Shown here one piece after another: positions 28,897 to 37,864 of a stretch of 64,000 bases of DNA. The notes under the pieces are model-generated. The model did no database searches. It was not told the origin of the DNA and saw only the letters and a program-made list of their open reading frames with translations. The stretch is from positions 62,001-126,000 of the forward strand of contig CAVXVE010000052.1 in assembly GCA_963764955.1 (NCBI GenBank), given 5' to 3'. The position numbers and the translations under genes were made by a program. Each line of letters opens with the position of its first letter. Positions within the stretch are counted from its first letter, which is position 1. The DNA comes from Roseiarcus sp963764955 (GTDB taxonomy: Bacteria; Pseudomonadota; Alphaproteobacteria; Rhizobiales; Beijerinckiaceae).

Positions 28897-29988
28897 ATGA
28901 CGACCGTGGCGGCGCGCAGCGCAGGGGAAGCGGCGACTCCGGCGGCCGTGGAGAGCGCCGACTGGCGCGCCGCGGCGATCGCCATGCTTTCTGTCCGCGT
29001 CATTCAGGGCTTCATCTATTGGGGCGGCGGGTCGCGGCGGTTCATTTACGACCCCTCGAAACTCGATCCCGACGCGCCGTCGTGGATGGCCAACAAGCTC
29101 CAGACGGCGATTCCCGGCGCGCTTTTCGGGCTCGATCGGGCGCTCGCCTTTCTCCTCAATCATTTCTGGCTTCTATATGCGGCGATTCTTCCGTTCAGCG
29201 CCGTCGAGCTGATCGTGGGTTTTGCGCTGATGGCGGGGCTCCTGACCCGGCTCGCGGCGCTCATGTCGGTCGGACTGTCCGTTTCGCTGATGCTGCTGTT
29301 CGGATGGCAGGGCGGAACCTGCGTGGACGAATGGACGATGGCCGCCTGCAATCTCGCGATGGGCGCAACGCTCATGCTCGCCGGCAGCGCCGCCTATTCG
29401 CTCGACAACGCCTGGCTCAGCCGCGACCCGACGCTTGCGCAAAAGGCCTGGTTCCGCTGGTGCGGCGGCAGCCTGAGGCTGCCCTTGAGCGCCGACGGTT
29501 TTCGCAACCTCGCCCTTCTGGTCCTCGGCCTGGTTCTCGTCTTCGACGTCGGGCTCTACAATTACTATCGCGGCTCCGTGCTCACCCCCTATCACGGCGG
29601 TCCTGTCAGCGCCGCGGCGCATCATCTCGCACTTTCCGACGCGGCGATCCTGCCCGACGGCGGCGTTCGCTTCACGATCACGCTCGACGGCGGCACGCCC
29701 GCCGTGCCCGCGCATGTGATGAAGGTCGAGGTCGTCAGTGCCGAAGGGAAACCGCTCGCGACCTGGGACTGGCGGTCCCTGTCGGCGCTTCCCGCCTCGG
29801 CGATCAACAACGCCTTTCCCTATGATAAATTCAAGTCCGGGCCCTATGGGCTCGAGGCTGGAATGGGCGCGAGCGCGATCGTCACGCTTCCCCCGCCGGC
29901 GAACGCGATACCGCCCATGTCGGGCGCGCGCCTACGGGTCACTGACGTGGACGGCAAGACCTTCACGAGCGGCCTCGTTTCCGGCTGA
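28897..29988 (+). CDS. DoxD-like/DoxA-like fusion (thiosulfate:quinone oxidoreductase type)
   Basis: This 363-residue protein has about five transmembrane segments in residues 20-240, matching the DoxD domain (RVIQGFIYWGGGSRRFIYDP near 35-54 and GWQGGTCVDEWTMAACNLA near 143-161). A DoxA-like periplasmic beta domain (about 255-363, MKVEVVSAEGKPLATWDW) follows. In archaea DoxD and DoxA together transfer electrons from thiosulfate to quinone; in bacteria the fused form occurs but its substrate is often unproven. The start at 28897 follows GGGAGGG. DUF1697 follows after six bases. Confidence 0.85.
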   Translation: MTTVAARSAGEAATPAAVESADWRAAAIAMLSVRVIQGFIYWGGGSRRFIYDPSKLDPDAPSWMANKLQTAIPGALFGLDRALAFLLNHFWLLYAAILPFSAVELIVGFALMAGLLTRLAALMSVGLSVSLMLLFGWQGGTCVDEWTMAACNLAMGATLMLAGSAAYSLDNAWLSRDPTLAQKAWFRWCGGSLRLPLSADGFRNLALLVLGLVLVFDVGLYNYYRGSVLTPYHGGPVSAAAHHLALSDAAILPDGGVRFTITLDGGTPAVPAHVMKVEVVSAEGKPLATWDWRSLSALPASAINNAFPYDKFKSGPYGLEAGMGASAIVTLPPPANAIPPMSGARLRVTDVDGKTFTSGLVSG

Positions 29989-29994
29989 GCTCCG

Positions 29995-30504
29995 ATGCCC
30001 GTCTTCGTCCTCCTCTTGCGCGCGGTCAATGTCGGTGGAACCGGGAAATTGCCGATGAGCGACCTCAAACGGCTCTGCGAGAAAGCCGGGTTCCACAACG
30101 TCCGAACCTATATCGCGAGCGGCAATGTCGTGGCGGAGCGCGACGGATCGGGGACGCAAGCCAAGGCTGCGCTCGAGGCTGAACTCGAAGCTTACGCGGG
30201 GAAACCGGTCGGCGTGATCGTCCGGACGGCCGCCGAGATGGCGAAAGTCGTCGCCGACAACCCCCTCCCTGATCGGCCTGCAAGTCGGACGGTCGCAATC
30301 TTCCTCGAACACGCCCCGTCTCCCGACGCGCTGAAGACTGTCAAAGGCCGGGCGAACGAGGAGGTTCGCTCAAGCGCGCGCGAGATCTTTGTCCACTATC
30401 CGGACGGGATCGGCCGCTCCAAGTTGCGCATCCCCGCTGCGAACGACGGGACCGCCCGGAATATGAACACCGTCGCCAGGCTCGCCGCGATGGCGGCGGA
30501 ATGA
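29995..30504 (+). CDS. DUF1697-family protein
   Basis: This 169-residue protein starts MPVFVLLLRAVNVGGTGKLP, the exact family opening, followed by MSDLKRLCEKAGFHNVRTYI ASGNVV. The fold is alpha/beta and the function unknown. It sits six bases after the DoxD/DoxA-like gene and is probably co-transcribed. Confidence 0.92.
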   Translation: MPVFVLLLRAVNVGGTGKLPMSDLKRLCEKAGFHNVRTYIASGNVVAERDGSGTQAKAALEAELEAYAGKPVGVIVRTAAEMAKVVADNPLPDRPASRTVAIFLEHAPSPDALKTVKGRANEEVRSSAREIFVHYPDGIGRSKLRIPAANDGTARNMNTVARLAAMAAE

Positions 30505-30987
30505 GAAGCGCGCCTTCTCGTCGCCGGGGCGTCGGCGACTGCAGGAAGCATCTAGAGGGCGCGCAGCCTCAGCGTCGAAAGCGGACCGTGCGGGCGGACA
30601 ATTGATTGCAGAAAATCAGAAACCAGGGTACGATGCGTCATGGAACCGTCTTGCCCTGCCCTTCCGCCACGCAAAGATCGCCGGCTCTCTATTGCGCGTG
30701 GCGAACCATGAGGAAAAGCGAGTGAAAAATTTTTATGATGAAATTCCCGCGTAACCCATTGAAAACACTAATTTTGGACGAGAGAATCCAAGGAAATCCA
30801 AATAAATCCAACCCTCATGGGCGGGGGATTCGCAGCGAAACAAGGACAAGCCAAGAAAACCCAAATGGCTGGTCCAACTTGCACCGCGCCGGCGCCAAGC
30901 GCCATTAAAACAGTTCATGTCGGTGCAACACCGTGGGCGAGAACAATCACGCCGTTCCTCCCATCAGGCAATGCTGCGGGAGCGTCC
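30505..30987. other. Intergenic with conserved-core repeat element
   Basis: No gene is supported in these 483 bases. The main content is the element at 30725-30860. The rest, including the first 220 bases, shows nothing I can name. Confidence 0.55.
30725..30860. repeat. Conserved-core element with 10-bp iterations (copy 2)
   Basis: GAAAAATTTT, 17 bases, GTAACCCATTGAAAA, about 16 bases, then three 10-bp units GAGAATCCAA, GGAAATCCAA, ATAAATCCAA, and further CCAA-type words near 30843-30862. The layout matches 4071-4195, but the repeat word differs. Confidence 0.65.
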
Positions 30988-32385
30988 CTATGCTCGCACG
31001 GATTTCCGCGCCGGCTTGGCGGCGGCCTTTGACGGCGCCTCGGCCTTGCCGCCCCTCGCCTTCACCAGCGCGGCGTGATCCCTGACCGTCTGGTCGGCAT
31101 AGGCCATGGCGAACGACGCGAGCGCGTCATCGAACGCCCCGTTCCTTCCCATATAGCCGGCGATGACCGCCGGATCGCCGGAGCGGGCGTGGGAACGGGC
31201 CAGCGTCCGGCCGCATAGGCGCGCGTATTCCGATAGCGCCTGCTGCTCGGCGAGTTCACTGACCGCGCCGAGCCGCCGGTTCTTGAGAATGCGGACATAG
31301 AAGTCGATCCCCAGGGGCGCGTCCGACGTCCAGCCGAGAAAAATGTCGCTCGCGGCCTGCATCATCCGCTGACCCTCGACGACGCGCCTGCCCTGCGGGC
31401 CTCGATAGGCAAGGTCCTCCGAAAGCCGCTCGAGGACGGAGCGTTGCGCCTGCTTGACTTGCAGGAAGAGGGGCTCTCCGTCCGCGCTGAGAAAAAGCCC
31501 GACGACGCAGATCGTGCCAACGGAGCCGACGCCCACCGCCTTGAAAGCGACATCCGTCAACCGATAGCGGTCGAGAAGAACCGTCCGGTCGGGCGTGAGC
31601 GTTTCGCGATAAAGATCGAACCCGCGAGCAAAGTCGATCTTGCGGCCTCCGAGCGTCTTCTTGGTGATGTGGAAAATCGTCGGCGGCTTGTCGGCGATCC
31701 TGGGCTCGCCGCCCGTGACGAGATGGGGAAAGTTATCGTCCTTGTCGAGACCGCGGTGCTGAGCGTGCCGGATCACCGTCGAGAGGCTCCGCCGCAGCTC
31801 CAGACTCTCGATGTTCTTGAGCTGTTGTGCAAGATCGATCCGGCTATGCCAGATTTCCAGCGGCGACAGATCCATGAGGCCGAACATATGCTCGCGATAG
31901 GCGGCGACGGCGCCCGCCGCAAGGCTGCGCGCCCGCTTGCCTGACATGTCCGCCGCCGTGGCGGCGACCGCTACGCTGGCCGCCAGACGCTTGATGTCGA
32001 CGGTGAAATCGACGCCGGGCAGAGTCTCGTCGAAATCGTTGATGTCGAAGAGGATGGCGCCTTCGGGCGAATTGAACGCGCCGAAGTTCATCAGGTGACA
32101 GTCGCCGCAGGCTTGCACCGGCGCGCCGGCGATCGGCTGGCGCGCAAGATCGGCCGCCATCACTGCCGCCGCGCCGCGCAGAAACCCGAACGGGTTCGCC
32201 ATCATGCGCTTGTAGCGCTCCGACAACAGCGCGGGCACCCGCTCGGCGTCAGATTGGGCCAGGATGGCGACGGGATCCCGGTCCCGGGAACCTTGCAGCT
32301 CGGCATGGGCTTCGCGCGGCGAGCGGGCTCGCAACGCCCTGCCGCAGTCATATCGATCGGCGCGATTCTTCAAAGCAGCGGCCAT
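30988..32385 (-). CDS. DUF2252-family protein
   Basis: This 465-residue protein has the family's kinase-like features: RMMANPFGFLRGAAAVMAAD near the start, VQACGDCHLMNFGAFNSPEG (with the H-x-N type loop), and FDINDFDETLPGVDFTVDIK. The C-terminal tail is rich in Lys/Ala (SKAAAKPARKSVRA). No substrate is known. I start at ATG 32385, which has GGAGGTG upstream, not 32406. Confidence 0.93.
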   Translation of the reverse strand: MAAALKNRADRYDCGRALRARSPREAHAELQGSRDRDPVAILAQSDAERVPALLSERYKRMMANPFGFLRGAAAVMAADLARQPIAGAPVQACGDCHLMNFGAFNSPEGAILFDINDFDETLPGVDFTVDIKRLAASVAVAATAADMSGKRARSLAAGAVAAYREHMFGLMDLSPLEIWHSRIDLAQQLKNIESLELRRSLSTVIRHAQHRGLDKDDNFPHLVTGGEPRIADKPPTIFHITKKTLGGRKIDFARGFDLYRETLTPDRTVLLDRYRLTDVAFKAVGVGSVGTICVVGLFLSADGEPLFLQVKQAQRSVLERLSEDLAYRGPQGRRVVEGQRMMQAASDIFLGWTSDAPLGIDFYVRILKNRRLGAVSELAEQQALSEYARLCGRTLARSHARSGDPAVIAGYMGRNGAFDDALASFAMAYADQTVRDHAALVKARGGKAEAPSKAAAKPARKSVRA

Positions 32386-32494
32386 CGCGAACACCTCCGG
32401 ATCCAAGGAGGGTGCGGCGCGGGTCCGCGAGGCGAACCGCTTGACGGCTTACGGGTCGATGGATCCGCATGAAGCTCACGGATCGGAGCAAGCC

Positions 32495-32719
32495 TCACCA
32501 CCGATAGCAGCGCAATGTTCCGTCGGGAGCGCGCACCGCCCGGTGGCCGGTTTTTCTCAAGCACCAGTTTTGATTTTGCCCGCCCCATACGCAGTAACCC
32601 CATCCGTTGCGATGACGGTTCGGGCCGCAGCCGCCCAGGGCGAAAGCGGGGCTAACCGCTGAGGACAGGACAGTGGAGACAAGCACCACGGCGATGAGCC
32701 TGATCGACAGTTTCTTCAT
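32495..32719 (-). CDS. Small secreted cysteine-containing protein
   Basis: This 74-residue protein has a signal peptide (MKKLSIRLIAVVLVSTVLSS, cleavage near AFA|LGG). The mature domain GGCGPNRHRNGWGYCVWGGQ plus NWCLRKTG...LRCYRW has four cysteines and is Gly/Trp-rich, like the short GCGP-type exported proteins common in Rhizobiales. Two disulfides are likely. Role unknown. Confidence 0.8.
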   Translation of the reverse strand: MKKLSIRLIAVVLVSTVLSSAVSPAFALGGCGPNRHRNGWGYCVWGGQNQNWCLRKTGHRAVRAPDGTLRCYRW

Positions 32720-32847
32720 GGGTCACCCTCGAGTTCGGGAGAACGAAATTGGGGAAAAATATTTATAGCGCAATCCTCCTTGCCGCCAATCGAACTGAAA
32801 GGATAAAAAGCCGCGCGTCTCGCTCCCGTTGCGGCGATTGGAGCCCC

Positions 32848-33352
32848 ATGAGGTCAGTCCAGGCTCCCGAATGCGCTCCCAGCCGATATCGCGCTCAAGA
32901 CCATCGATGGCGGGGCGGTCGCGCTTGGCGATTTCGCCGGGCGAGCGCTGCTCATCGTCAATGTTGCAAGCCGCTGCGGCTTTACCCCGCAATATGCGGG
33001 CCTCGAGGCGCTGCACCGGCGCTTTCGCCAACAGGGCTTCGCCGTGCTCGGCTTCCCCTGCGACCAGTTCGGCCATCAGGAGCCGGGCGACGAGAGCGCG
33101 ATCCGGACTTTCTGCAAGGACAAGTACGACGTGACCTTCCCGATGTTCGCCAAGATCGAGGTCAACGGCCCGAACGCCCACCCGCTGTTCGAGGCGCTGA
33201 AAGAGGCGGCCCCCGGCCTCCTCGGCACGCGGGCGATCAAGTGGAACTTCACCAAGTTCCTGGTCGACAGGCAAGCCCGCGTCCTGCGCCGCTATGCGCC
33301 CTCGGACAAGCCCGAGACGCTATCCGCGGACATCCAGACGGCGCTCGGCTGA
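32848..33352 (+). CDS. Glutathione peroxidase (cysteine type), 5' end disrupted
   Basis: The catalytic core is complete: VNVASRCGFTPQYAGLEALH with the peroxidatic cysteine, GFPCDQFGHQEPGDES with the glutamine, and IKWNFTKFLVDRQARVLRRY with the tryptophan of the triad. It reduces peroxides with glutathione or thioredoxin. Only the start is unclear: no ATG, GTG or TTG is in frame before ADIALKTIDGG, while an ATG at 32848 (MRSVQAPECAP) is in another frame, so a one-base shift near 32880 is likely. It is followed after 12 bases by the SDR relic. Confidence 0.88.
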
Positions 33353-33364
33353 GGGGGTCACCAC

Positions 33365-34114
33365 ATATCCGCCAAAGCCCTTCTCATCACCGGCGGCTCG
33401 CGAGGCGTCGGCCGCGCCTGCGCGCTGCTCGCGGCCGGGAATGGCTGGTCGGTCGGCGTGAACTATCGCGAAGACGCCAAGGCGGCGGACACGGTCGTCG
33501 AGTTTATCGCCAGGCAGGGCGGCCGCGCCGTTGCGCTCAAGGGCGACGTGTCGGTCGAAGCCGACGCGGTCGGCATGTTCGACGCCGCGATAAAGGCGCT
33601 CGGGCCCCTCGCCGCGGTCATCGCCAACGCCGGCGTCGTCGCGCCGGCGGCGAGGCTCGCCGACATGAGCGCCGAGCGCATGCGCCACGTCTTCGAGGTC
33701 AACGTGCTTGGAGCCTTTCTGACGGCGCGCGAGGCCGCCCGGCGGATGTCGAAATCCTCCGGCGGCGCGGGCGGCTCGATCGTGCTGATGTCCTAGGCCG
33801 CCGCCCGCCTGGGCTCGCCGAACCTCTATATCGATTACGCCGCATCAAAGGGCGCGGTCGACACGCTGACCCTGGGTCTCGCAAAGGAGCTGGGCCCGGT
33901 GGGGGTCGGGGTGAACGCAATCGGTCCGGGAATGATCGACACCGAGATCCACGCCAGCGGCGGCGACCCCGACAGGGCGAGGTCCGTGAGCGCCACCGCC
34001 CCGCTCGGGCGTCCAGGCACGGCCGAGAAGGTGGCCGCGGCGGCGATATGGCTCATCAGCGACGCGGCTTCTTACGTAACCGGCGCGCTGCTCGATGTCT
34101 CGGGCGGACGCTGA
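33365..34114 (+). pseudogene. Short-chain dehydrogenase/reductase, start and one codon mutated
   Basis: Conceptual translation gives a full SDR: the cofactor motif LLITGGSRGVGRACALLAAG, IANAGVVAPAAR, the catalytic tyrosine/lysine in YIDYAASKGAVDTL, and NAIGPGMIDTEI. The expected start codon is ATA at 33365 (before SAKALLITGG), and an in-frame TAG sits at 33794-33796 where the family usually has serine (MS-S-AAARLG). Both can be single substitutions from ATG and TCG. It lies 12 bases behind the glutathione peroxidase gene in the same frame. Inactive if the sequence is right. Confidence 0.75.
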
Positions 34115-34291
34115 ACGGCGAATCGCTTCGAACGTTGCGCCGTCCGGCGGATGGAACCGAAGGTGAGATCGGACGTTAGGCTTCCCGTGTCCGCGGGGCA
34201 TTAAATCGGCGCGCGCCCCCTGCCCGAACTGGCGCAGGGCGTCGAAATCGGTTACACTCGGCCACGCGATTTCCGTTAGGATCCCTTCCCA

Positions 34292-37023
34292 TTGCCCGAC
34301 ATTGTTGACGAGCGGCCGACGCCCGGCGGGCCGGCCGATATCAAGCCCGTTTCGATCCTCGACGAAATGAAGCGCAGCTATCTCGATTACGCGATGAGCG
34401 TGATCGTGAGCCGCGCTTTGCCCGACGTCCGCGACGGCCTGAAACCCGTGCACCGTCGCATCCTCTATTCGATGAACGAGAACAACTTCACCCCCGACCG
34501 TCCCTACAACAAGTCGGCGCGCACCGTCGGCGACGTGATCGGCAAATATCACCCGCACGGCGAGCTTGCGGTCTACGACGCGCTTGTGCGCATGGCGCAG
34601 GACTTCTCGATGAGCGCGCCGCTCATCGACGGCCAGGGCAATTTCGGCTCGGTCGATGGCGATCCGCCCGCGGCGCAACGCTACACCGAAGCGAGACTTC
34701 GCGCCGGTCGCGATCCCTCTGCTCGACGATCTCGAGAACGACACCGTCGACTTCAGGCCGAACTATGACGAGAAGGAAGAAGAGCCGGTCGTCCTGCCGG
34801 CGCGCTTTCCCAATCTGCTCGTCAACGGCGCCGGCGGCATCGCGGTCGGCATGGCGACCAATATTCCGCCGCACAATCTCGGCGAGACGATCGACGCCGT
34901 CCTCGCTTTCATGGACAAGCCCGACATCTCGCTCGACGAGTTGCTGGAGCTGATCCCGGGACCCGATTTCCCGACCGGGGGGGCCATCCTCGGGCGAGCC
35001 GGCATTCGCTCAGCCTATGCGACCGGCCGGGGCTCGATCATCATGCGCGCCAAGGTCGCGGTCGAAGAATTGCGCAAGGACCGCGAGGCGCTGATCGTCA
35101 GCGAGATCCCCTACCAGGTCAACAAGGCGACGCTGATCGAGCGCATCGCGGATCTTGTCCGCGAGAAGCGCGTCGAGGGCATCTCGGATCTGCGTGACGA
35201 GTCCGACCGCGACGGCATGCGCATCGTCATCGAGATCAAGCGCGACGCGGTCGCCGACGTGGTCCTCAACCAGCTCTGGCGTTTCACCGCGCTCCAGTCG
35301 AGCTTCGGCGCCAACATGATTGCGCTGAACGGCGGCCGGCCGGAGATGCTGACGCTGACCGACATGCTGCGCGCGTTCCTCGACTTCCGCGAGGAAGTCG
35401 TCACGCGGCGCACCAAATATCTGCTCACGAAGGCGCGCGACAACGCGCATGTCCAGGTCGGCCTCGCGATCGCGGTCGCCAATATCGACGAGGTGATCCG
35501 CCTCATCCGCACCTCGCCCGATTCGGCGACGGCGCGCACGGCGCTGATGGAGCGGGTGTGGCCGGCGCGCGACATGGCGCCGCTCATCACGCTCATCGCC
35601 GATCCGCGCCACGCGCTAGACGCTGACGGCGCGATCCGCCTATCGGAAGCGCAGGCGCGCGCGATCCTGGAATTGCGACTCGCGCGGCTGACCGCGCTCG
35701 GCCGCGACGAAATCGCCGAGGCTCTCAACCGGCTCTCGGTGGAGATCGCCGACTATCTCGATATCTTAAGCTCGCGCTTGCGGCTCATGGGCATCATCCG
35801 CGACGAGCTGGTTAAGGTGAAGACCGACTTCGCCCTGCCCCGCCGCACCGTCATTCTCGACAGCGACGCCGACATGGAGGACGAGGACCTCATCCAGCGC
35901 GAAGACATGGTGGTGCTGGTGAGCCACGGCGGCTACATCAAGCGCGCCCCGTTGTCGACCTACCGCGCGCAAAGGCGCGGCGGCAAAGGGCGCGGGGCGA
36001 TGGCCACGCGCGACGAGGACTTCGTCGCCAGGCTGTTTGTCGCCTCGACCCATCAGCCGGTGCTCTTCTTCTCCTCGGCCGGACAGGTCTACAAGGAGAA
36101 GGTTTGGCGCCTGCCGCTCGCAGCGCCCCAGTCGCGGGGCAAGGCGCTTGTCAATCTGCTGCCGCTCAAAGCCGATGAGCGCGTCACCACCATCATGGCG
36201 CTGCCGGAGGACGAGGCGACATGGGAGGCGCTCGACGTGATGTTCGCCACCACGCGCGGCACCGTCCGCCGCAACAAACTCAGCGACTTCGCGCAGGTGA
36301 ATCGCGCTGGCAAGATCGCCATGCGCCTCGACGAGGGCGAACGCATCGTCGACGTCCAGATCTGCTCCGACAAGGACGATGTGCTTTTGACCTCGGCCAA
36401 GGGCCAGTGCATCCGCTTCTCGGTGGACGACGTGCGGGTGTTCAAGGGCCGCGACTCGATGGGGGTGCGCGGCATCGCGCTTGCCGAAGGCGACAGCGTC
36501 ATCTCGCTCGCGATCCTCAAATCGTTCGACGCGAGTCCGGCTGAACGCTTGGCCTATCTCAAGCAGCGCCGCGCCGCAGCCGAGGGCGAGACGGTGGAGG
36601 AGCCCGAGCCGGAGAGCGAGAACGAAAACGGCGCCGAAACCAACGGCGCCGGCGCGCTCGAGCCAGAACGGTTCGAGGCGATGCGCACTGCCGAGCAGGT
36701 GATACTAACCGTGTCGGAGAACGGCTATGGCAAGCGCAGCTCCTCATTCGAATATCGCGTCGCCGGCCGCGGCGGCAAAGGCATTGCCGCGATGGCGGTC
36801 AACGACCGCAATGGCGCGCTGGTCGCCTCGTTCCCGGTCGAGGACAGCGACGAGATCATGCTGGTCACCGACGGCGGGCAGCTGATCCGGGTTCCAGTCG
36901 CCGGCATCCGCATCGCCGGCCGCGCCACCCAGGGCGTGATCGTGTTCGACACGGCGGATGAGGAGCACGTGGTCTCAGTCGACCGCATCGGCGAGACGGA
37001 AGGAAACGACGAGGGCGAGTAGC
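34292..37023 (+). CDS. gyrA: DNA gyrase subunit A, frame broken near 34698
   Basis: This is the breakage-reunion subunit of gyrase. The N-terminal part has SRALPDVRDGLKPVHRRILY, GDVIGKYHPHGELAVYDALV and the active-site tyrosine in AAQRYTEARL. After a one-base shift near 34698 the rest reads VAIPLLDDLENDTVDFRPNY through to the C-terminal GyrA-box QRRGGKGRG and an acidic tail. The gene is otherwise intact over about 910 residues and is essential, so the shift is best read as a sequence error. It starts at TTG 34292 with only a weak ribosome binding site; the start may also be affected. The usual serine at E. coli position 83 is leucine here. Confidence 0.94.
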
Positions 37024-37082
37024 GCGGCTTAAGGGTTGGCGTCCGGCTCGGCCGGACGTAGACTTCCGCCCGGAGAGAACCC

Positions 37083-37661
37083 ATGGCCGAGATTCTCGAG
37101 CGTCCCCTTGCGCCGGCCCGCCATCGGCTCGACGTTGGGGCCTATTACCGGATGGCCGAGGCCGGCATCCTCACGGATGGCCATCGCGTCGAGTTGATCG
37201 ATGGAGACATCATCGACATGGCCGCCATTGGCAGCCCGCACGCCGCCGTCACCAACAGGCTGGCCCGGATTTTTACCCGCGCCCTGCAAGACGAGGCCGC
37301 GTTGGTCAACATTCAGAGCCCGTTGCGCCTCGACGCCTATAACGAGCCCGAGCCGGATCTCATGATTTTGCGCCCGCGCGCCGACGACTACCACGCGAGT
37401 CACCCGACCGCAGCCGACGTGCTCCTTCTCGTCGAGGTCTCGGAAACCTCCCTGGCCTACGATCGGGCGACCAAGCTTCCGCTCTACGCCAAATTCGGCG
37501 TTCCGGAGGTCTGGATCGTCGACCTCGTCAGCGCCGCGGTCGAGATTTATCGCGAGCCGAAGGACGGCACATATGTGTCTCGCGAACGGCTCGCGCACGG
37601 GCCGCTATCGCCGGCGCTCGTCTCTAGCGTGACGATCGAGGTCGCTGCGCTGCTCGCGTGA
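37083..37661 (+). CDS. Uma2-family (DUF820) PD-(D/E)XK endonuclease-like protein
   Basis: This 192-residue protein has the family pattern RMAEAGILTDGHRVELIDGD, then EPEPDLMILRPR, VLLLVEVSETSLAYDRATK and the following KLPLYAKFGVPEVWIVD. The spaced acidic residues and lysine form the PD-(D/E)XK-like site. The family is abundant in bacteria, its biological role is open, and some members sit with toxin or mobile modules. ATG 37083 lies just behind GGAGAGAACCC. It is separate from gyrA by 59 bp. Confidence 0.9.
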   Translation: MAEILERPLAPARHRLDVGAYYRMAEAGILTDGHRVELIDGDIIDMAAIGSPHAAVTNRLARIFTRALQDEAALVNIQSPLRLDAYNEPEPDLMILRPRADDYHASHPTAADVLLLVEVSETSLAYDRATKLPLYAKFGVPEVWIVDLVSAAVEIYREPKDGTYVSRERLAHGPLSPALVSSVTIEVAALLA

Positions 37662-37864
37662 GGCCTGGCGTCGCGGAATGATCCTGCCGCGTCCCGCGCA
37701 CAAGTTTATGCGCACGCATTATTTCAAGGACTTAGCCGGGCTTCTCCGCAACTTTTTTCGCCCTCACCGCCGCGGCCTCCCCCTGCCCTCGGAACAAGGA
37801 TAGGCTAACGAGGACAGCCGACGCCGGCCGACCGCTTACTCCCGTGACGGCTGAAGGACACTTC

